Part shown: piece by piece, positions 59,953 to 64,000 of the stretch | Layout of the letters: each line of letters begins with the position of its first letter | Numbering within the stretch: the first letter of the stretch is position 1 | NCBI GenBank assembly: GCA_021846945.1 | Contig: JAJZVZ010000002.1 | Location: forward strand, 1 to 64,000 | Reading direction: 5' to 3' | Length of the DNA stretch: 64,000 bases | Source: Acidobacteriota bacterium | Lineage (GTDB): Bacteria; Acidobacteriota; Terriglobia; Terriglobales; Acidobacteriaceae | Program-made: the position numbers and the translations under genes | The notes under the pieces: model-generated | Databases searched by the model: none | The model's input: the letters and a program-made list of their open reading frames with translations, nothing else | What the model was told of the DNA's origin: nothing

Positions 59953-61599
59953 ATGAAATCGTTGAATGGAGGGCGGCGCGATTTTTTGCGCGCGGGCAGT
60001 TTGGGCATGGCGATAGCGGCAATTCCGGCAGCATCGTTGGCGGCAAGGGCTAAGGAGAAGGATGGCGAGGCTGGTTCGGCCGGTGTTTTCGATGTGCGCA
60101 GATATGGCGCAACGGGCGACGGCAAGACGCTGGACACGGCTGCCGTTAATCGCACGATCGAAGCAGCTGCGGCGGCGGGTGGCGGCGTAGTTGTCTTTCC
60201 GGCAGGGCAGTATCTCTGCTTTTCGATTCACTTGAAAAGTAATGTGCACCTGCACCTGGAGGAAGGCAGCACGATTGTGGCTGCCGATTCGCCCCTTCCT
60301 GGCCAGCAAACCGGTTACAACGGGGGCACCTACGATGCAGCAGAGCCGAACACGCCCTGGGAGGCGTATCAGGACTATGGCCATAACCACTGGCACAACT
60401 CGCTGATCTGGGGCGAGAACATCCACGACTTCAGCATTACCGGAACCGGACTGATCTACGGGAAGGGACTCAGCTTTGGGGCCAGCCGCGCCGCCCGCGG
60501 CAACTATCCAATCTACTTGGCCGAGCAGGCCGGCGTGGGCAACAAGGCCATTGCGCTCAAGAACTGCCACAATGTGCTTCTGCGCGACTTCTCGATTCTT
60601 AAGGGCGGACATTTTGGTCTGCTCCTGACTGGCGTTGACAATCTCACCATCGACAATCTGAAGATCGACACTGACCGCGACGGCATGGACATCGATTGCT
60701 GCCAGAATGTGCGCGTGTCGAACTGCACAGTGAACTCGCCCTGGGACGACGGTATCTGCCCCAAGTCAAGCTTTGCGCTTGGCTATGCGCGGCCTACGCG
60801 AAACGTAACGATCGCCAATTGCTTCGTCAGCGGATGCTACGAGTTGGGCACGGTGCTGGACGGCACCTTCAAGAGGTTTCCGGCGGGCCCCCATGCCTAC
60901 GGCACCGGGCGCATCAAGTGCGGCACGGAGTCGAATGGCGGCTTCATCAACATCACGATCACCGGCTGCGTATTTGAGGGCTGCCGTGGCTATGCCCTGG
61001 AAAGCGTGGACGGGGCGCTGCTGGAAGACATCACCATCTGCAACACGACCATGCGCGATCTTAACTGCGGTCCGCTCTTCGTGCGCCTGGGCGCGCGTCT
61101 GCGGGGGCCAAAGGAGAGTACAAAGGTTGGCGTGGCGAGGCGCATCCTCATTGACAACCTGACTTGCCACAACGCGCCGATGCGGCTCAGTTCGGAATTG
61201 AGCGGGATTCCCGGCTATCCGATTGAGGATATGAAGCTATCGAACATCTACGTGGAGACCGCCGGCGGTGGCACCGCGGAGATGGCGCAGATTCAGCCGC
61301 CGGAGCGCGAGAACGGATATCCCGAGCCGGGGATGTTCGGCCCCATGCCGGCATACGGCTTCTTCCTGCGGCATATGCGCAATCTTGAGATGAGCCATGT
61401 GGAGATTGCGACCAAGACCGCAGATGCCCGGCCGGCCATCTACCTGGCCGACGTGGAGCGGACGGATTTCTTCGCCATTACAGCTGCGCGCGCCGCCGCT
61501 GGAGCCTTTGCATTGCACAACGTAAAGGACCTGAGAATCGGCTGGAGCCGGGCGGCTGCGGACACCGCGCTTGCATCGGCGGACAACAAGATGCTGTGA
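59953..61599 (+). CDS. Tat-exported GH28-family polysaccharide hydrolase
   Basis: A 548-residue pectinase-like beta-helix protein. The Tat signal is RRDFLRAGSLGMAIAAIPAASLA. The helix opens with FDVRRYGATGDGKTLDTAAVNRTIEAAAAAGGG, a hallmark of GH28. The catalytic Asp residues are in DTDRDGMDIDCC and NSPWDDGICPKS, and the substrate-binding basic motif appears as YGTGRIKCG. GH28 covers polygalacturonase, rhamnogalacturonan hydrolase and related enzymes; the rhaM neighbour favours a rhamnose-containing substrate, but this is inference. Last gene of the locus; a hairpin follows. Confidence 0.85.
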   Translation: MKSLNGGRRDFLRAGSLGMAIAAIPAASLAARAKEKDGEAGSAGVFDVRRYGATGDGKTLDTAAVNRTIEAAAAAGGGVVVFPAGQYLCFSIHLKSNVHLHLEEGSTIVAADSPLPGQQTGYNGGTYDAAEPNTPWEAYQDYGHNHWHNSLIWGENIHDFSITGTGLIYGKGLSFGASRAARGNYPIYLAEQAGVGNKAIALKNCHNVLLRDFSILKGGHFGLLLTGVDNLTIDNLKIDTDRDGMDIDCCQNVRVSNCTVNSPWDDGICPKSSFALGYARPTRNVTIANCFVSGCYELGTVLDGTFKRFPAGPHAYGTGRIKCGTESNGGFINITITGCVFEGCRGYALESVDGALLEDITICNTTMRDLNCGPLFVRLGARLRGPKESTKVGVARRILIDNLTCHNAPMRLSSELSGIPGYPIEDMKLSNIYVETAGGGTAEMAQIQPPERENGYPEPGMFGPMPAYGFFLRHMRNLEMSHVEIATKTADARPAIYLADVERTDFFAITAARAAAGAFALHNVKDLRIGWSRAAADTALASADNKML

Positions 61600-61608
61600 A
61601 ATGAAAAT

Positions 61609-61636
61609 GGGGACCAGGCCATCCGGCATGATCCCC
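61609..61636. terminator. Possible bidirectional terminator between GH28 gene and sdhB
   Basis: GGGGACCAGGCC - ATCC - GGCATGATCCCC pairs at 10 of 12 positions, followed by GTTTCATCTT. It stands in the 100-base gap between the convergent GH28 and sdhB genes. Confidence 0.4.
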
Positions 61637-61699
61637 GTTTCATCTTCGGTTATCGGCGCATCGTGGGCTGCTCAAACGCGTACAATCACCGGACGATGA

Positions 61700-62449
61700 T
61701 TACTTGCGCAGAAAATCCTTCACCTTCTGCACCATCACATCGCGGCCCACATCGGAGATGGCCTCGGTGAGCGGAAGCTGCTTGGGGCAGGCCTCGACGC
61801 AATTCTGCGCATAGCCGCACTCCTGGATTCCGCCGTCGCCGGCCATGGCGCGCAGGCGCTCTTCCTTGAAGACCTTGCCGGTAGGATGGTTGTTGAAGAG
61901 CTTGACCTGAGCAATGGTAGCCGCGCCAACGAAGCCGGTGGCCTCATTGAACTGCGGGCAGACCTCCATGCAGCAGGTGCAGCTGATGCAGTTTGAGAGC
62001 GGGTAATTGACCTCCTGCTGCTGCGGGAAGACGCGCGGGCCGGAGCCGAGATCGTAGGTGCCGTCGATGGGAACCCATGCCTTGACGGCCTTAAGGTTCT
62101 CAAAGAGCACCGAGCGGTCCACTTGCAGGTCGCGTACCAGCGGAAACTTTGAGAGCGGTTCGAGCCGAATGGGCTGCTCCAGATTCTCAATGAGCGCGGA
62201 GCAGGCCATGCGCGCCTTGCCATTGATGCGCATGGCACAGGAGCCGCAAATCTCCTCAAGACAATTTGAGTCGTATGTGACAGGCGTGGTGGAACGGCCG
62301 TCCGCGGTGACAGGATTGGCGGCGATATCCATCAGGGCGCTGGTCACATTCATGCCGGGGCGCCACTGGATTTCGAATTTCTCCCAGACAGCGGGCGCAT
62401 CGGGGCTGGCCTGGCGCTTGATTTCAATTTGTACGATTTTGTCTGCCAT
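61700..62449 (-). CDS. sdhB: Succinate dehydrogenase/fumarate reductase iron-sulfur subunit
   Basis: A 249-residue protein with an N-terminal 2Fe-2S domain (CLEEICGSCAMRINGKARMAC) and a C-terminal domain with CISCTCCMEVCPQ and CGYAQNCVEACPKQ for the 3Fe-4S and 4Fe-4S centres. It passes electrons from SdhA to the quinone site. It follows sdhA by 17 bases on the minus strand, the usual C-A-B order of the type B enzyme found in Gram-positives, Bacteroidetes and acidobacteria. Confidence 0.95.
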   Translation of the reverse strand: MADKIVQIEIKRQASPDAPAVWEKFEIQWRPGMNVTSALMDIAANPVTADGRSTTPVTYDSNCLEEICGSCAMRINGKARMACSALIENLEQPIRLEPLSKFPLVRDLQVDRSVLFENLKAVKAWVPIDGTYDLGSGPRVFPQQQEVNYPLSNCISCTCCMEVCPQFNEATGFVGAATIAQVKLFNNHPTGKVFKEERLRAMAGDGGIQECGYAQNCVEACPKQLPLTEAISDVGRDVMVQKVKDFLRK

Positions 62450-62466
62450 TCGTCAGTCTCCCTCTG

Positions 62467-64000
62467 CTATTTGGCCACGTCGTAACGGCGCGGGCGCGGC
62501 TTGATGTGTTGAATATCGACATCTTCAAGCTCAAAGCGCGGACCGGTGCAATCGGGGTTGAAGCTGGCCTTTGTGGTTTTGAGGAACTTCTCATCGTTGC
62601 GTTCCGGGAAATCAGGCTTGTAGTGCGCGCCGCGGGACTCGTCGCGCAGGATCGCACCCTGAACGATGACGCGGGCAAGCACGAGCATGTTCTGCAACTG
62701 GCGCGCAAAGGCGAAGCTGGTGTTGGCCCATTGGCTCTTGTCGCTCAGGTTGACCTTCTTGTAGCGGTCCATCAACTCGACGACCTTTTCGTCCGCTTCC
62801 TTGAGTCCTTTGTTGTAGCGGGTGACGGTGGCGTGCTTGGTCATCACGTCGCCCAGTTCGCGCCACAGCTTGAAGGGATTCTCCGTGCCTTCATTCTGGA
62901 GCAGCTTACTGTTGATCTCGGCCTGACGCGCCAGCTCGGCGGCCGCGCCGCTGTCGCCCTCGGCCGCAGGCAAACTCCTGGCATAGGCAAGGGCGTTGGG
63001 GCCGGCGACAAAGCCGCCAAAGATGCAGCTGACCAGCGAATTCGCGCCCAGGCGGTTAGCACCGTGGTATTGATACTCGCACTCGCCCGCGGCGAAGATG
63101 CCGGGTACGTTGGTCATCTGGTTGAAGTCGACCCAGAGGCCGCCCATGGTGTAGTGCATGCCGGGGAAGATCTTCATCGGCTCGTCGTGAGGATCGACGC
63201 CGACAAACTTCTCGTAGATCTCCAGGATTCCGCCGAGCTTGCGATCGAGGGTGGCGCGGTCAATGTGCGTCAGATCGAGGTAGACCATCGGCTGGCCGTT
63301 GAGGCCCAGACCTTCCTCGTAGACCACCTTGTGGATGGCGCGTGTGGCAATGTCGCGCGGAACAAGGTTGCCGTACTTGGGATACCACTCCTCAAGGAAG
63401 TAGAAGCGCTCGGCGGCGGGAATTTGCTTGGGATGGCGCTTGTCGCCGGGTGCGCGAGGCACCCAGACGCGGCCGCCCTCGCCGCGGGCCGACTCCGACA
63501 TCAGCCGAAGCTTGTCTTCGCCGGGAATGGCGGTGGGATGCACCTGAATGAATTCGCCGTTGGCGTAGTAGACACCCTGTTGGAAGACAGCCGACTGTGC
63601 CGAACCGGTACACACGACGGAGTTGGTGCTCTTGCCAAAGATGGCTCCAATGCCGCCGGTGGCCAGGATAATGGCGTCGGCGGGGAAGGAACGCAGCTCC
63701 ATCGTCCGCAGGTCGAGCGCGGTAATACCGCGTGCTGTGCCCTTGGAGTCGATGATGGCGGAGAGAAATTCCCAGCCCTCGTACTTGCGAACCTTGCCGT
63801 CGGACTCATGGCGGCGCACCTGCTCGTCGAGCGCATAGAGAAGCTGCTGGCCGGTGGTGGCTCCGGCAAAGGCGGTGCGGTTATAGAGCGTTCCGCCGAA
63901 GCGGCGAAAGTCCAGCAGGCCTTCGGGAGTGCGGTTGAAGGGCACGCCCATGCGGTCGAGCAGATCGATGATGCCCGGCGCGGCCTCGCACATCGCTTTG
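62467..64000 (-). CDS. sdhA: Succinate dehydrogenase/fumarate reductase flavoprotein subunit (partial)
   Basis: The C-terminal ~511 residues; the gene continues past the window edge, since the frame stays open to 64000. Family segments: DAIILATGGIGAIFG, HPTAIPGEDKLRLMSESARGEGGRVWVP, the active-site Arg/His region MHYTMGGLWVDFNQMTNVPGIFAAGECEYQYHGANRLGANSLVSCIFGG, and the C-terminal SRGAHYKPDFPERNDEKFL. It oxidises succinate to fumarate with covalently bound FAD. The FAD-attachment His lies outside the window. The cytochrome b subunit is expected upstream, beyond 64000. Confidence 0.95.
   Translation of the reverse strand, partial: KAMCEAAPGIIDLLDRMGVPFNRTPEGLLDFRRFGGTLYNRTAFAGATTGQQLLYALDEQVRRHESDGKVRKYEGWEFLSAIIDSKGTARGITALDLRTMELRSFPADAIILATGGIGAIFGKSTNSVVCTGSAQSAVFQQGVYYANGEFIQVHPTAIPGEDKLRLMSESARGEGGRVWVPRAPGDKRHPKQIPAAERFYFLEEWYPKYGNLVPRDIATRAIHKVVYEEGLGLNGQPMVYLDLTHIDRATLDRKLGGILEIYEKFVGVDPHDEPMKIFPGMHYTMGGLWVDFNQMTNVPGIFAAGECEYQYHGANRLGANSLVSCIFGGFVAGPNALAYARSLPAAEGDSGAAAELARQAEINSKLLQNEGTENPFKLWRELGDVMTKHATVTRYNKGLKEADEKVVELMDRYKKVNLSDKSQWANTSFAFARQLQNMLVLARVIVQGAILRDESRGAHYKPDFPERNDEKFLKTTKASFNPDCTGPRFELEDVDIQHIKPRPRRYDVAK

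Overview
This 64 kb window is a GC-rich, gene-dense piece of chromosome from a Gram-negative bacterium. The best guess is an acidobacterium (Acidobacteriota, Terriglobia/Acidobacteriaceae-like). That guess rests on lipid A/Kdo genes (msbA, waaA, lpxK, gmhB), the order yicC-gmk-rpoZ-coaBC, a one-chain alpha/beta 2-oxoacid dehydrogenase E1, pyruvate:ferredoxin oxidoreductase coupled to a dihydroorotate-dehydrogenase-like gene, many Tat-exported enzymes and small secreted helical proteins of unknown role. No rRNA, tRNA, CRISPR array, prophage or transposase was recognised.

Layout. 1-3744: PilZ protein, NarL-type regulator with a degenerate receiver domain, and a MarR regulator divergent from an MFS carrier with a near-perfect palindrome between them. 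3745-5217: almost gene-free, with one small Cys-containing ORF. 5218-10751: a Tat-targeted molybdenum hydroxylase (2Fe-2S, Mo and FAD subunits) followed by a membrane cytochrome b and an unknown protein. 11080-14337: MscS channel (minus strand) and four small secreted proteins in an A-B-A-B paralogue arrangement. 14471-16675: fused E1. 16915-27542: housekeeping and envelope block (gmhB, msbA, yicC, gmk, rpoZ, coaBC, family-4 uracil-DNA glycosylase, HU/IHF, M50 protease, cfa, queD). 27605-34750 (minus strand): small membrane protein, DHOD-like, nifJ, GT87-like membrane protein, small conserved protein. 35179-38209: secreted protein, then waaA-lpxK. 38564-47316: aldarate (glucarate/galactarate) catabolism, with gudD-garD-dgoD-like on minus facing a Tat-exported mannonate-dehydratase-like protein, MFS carrier, garL and garR on plus. 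47465-48562: SMP-30 lactonase lipoprotein. 48798-56231: nitric-oxide defence (hemerythrin, radical SAM/SPASM, Crp/Fnr regulator, Ric/YtfE, NnrS, quinol NO reductase). 56899-61599: sulfatase, formylglycine-generating enzyme, rhamnose mutarotase and GH28 glycosidase. 61700-64000 (minus strand): sdhB and the end of sdhA.

How the genes work together. Aldarates enter through the MFS carrier, are dehydrated by GudD/GarD, cleaved by GarL and reduced by GarR to glycerate; pyruvate can then feed E1 or NifJ. The NO-defence genes share a 14-bp motif, GTGAC-N4-GTYNC, upstream of the crp-like gene, ric-nnrS and norZ. In the last two it lies the same distance from a possible -10 box, which suggests one regulon under the local Crp/Fnr protein. 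The sulfatase-FGE-RhaM-GH28 genes look like a locus for sulfated or rhamnose-containing polysaccharide, preceded by a promoter-like sequence overlapped by an inverted repeat. Three GGGTGCCYCRGGTC-type hairpins are scattered in the window; two lie between convergent genes and one lies inside the uracil-DNA glycosylase reading frame.
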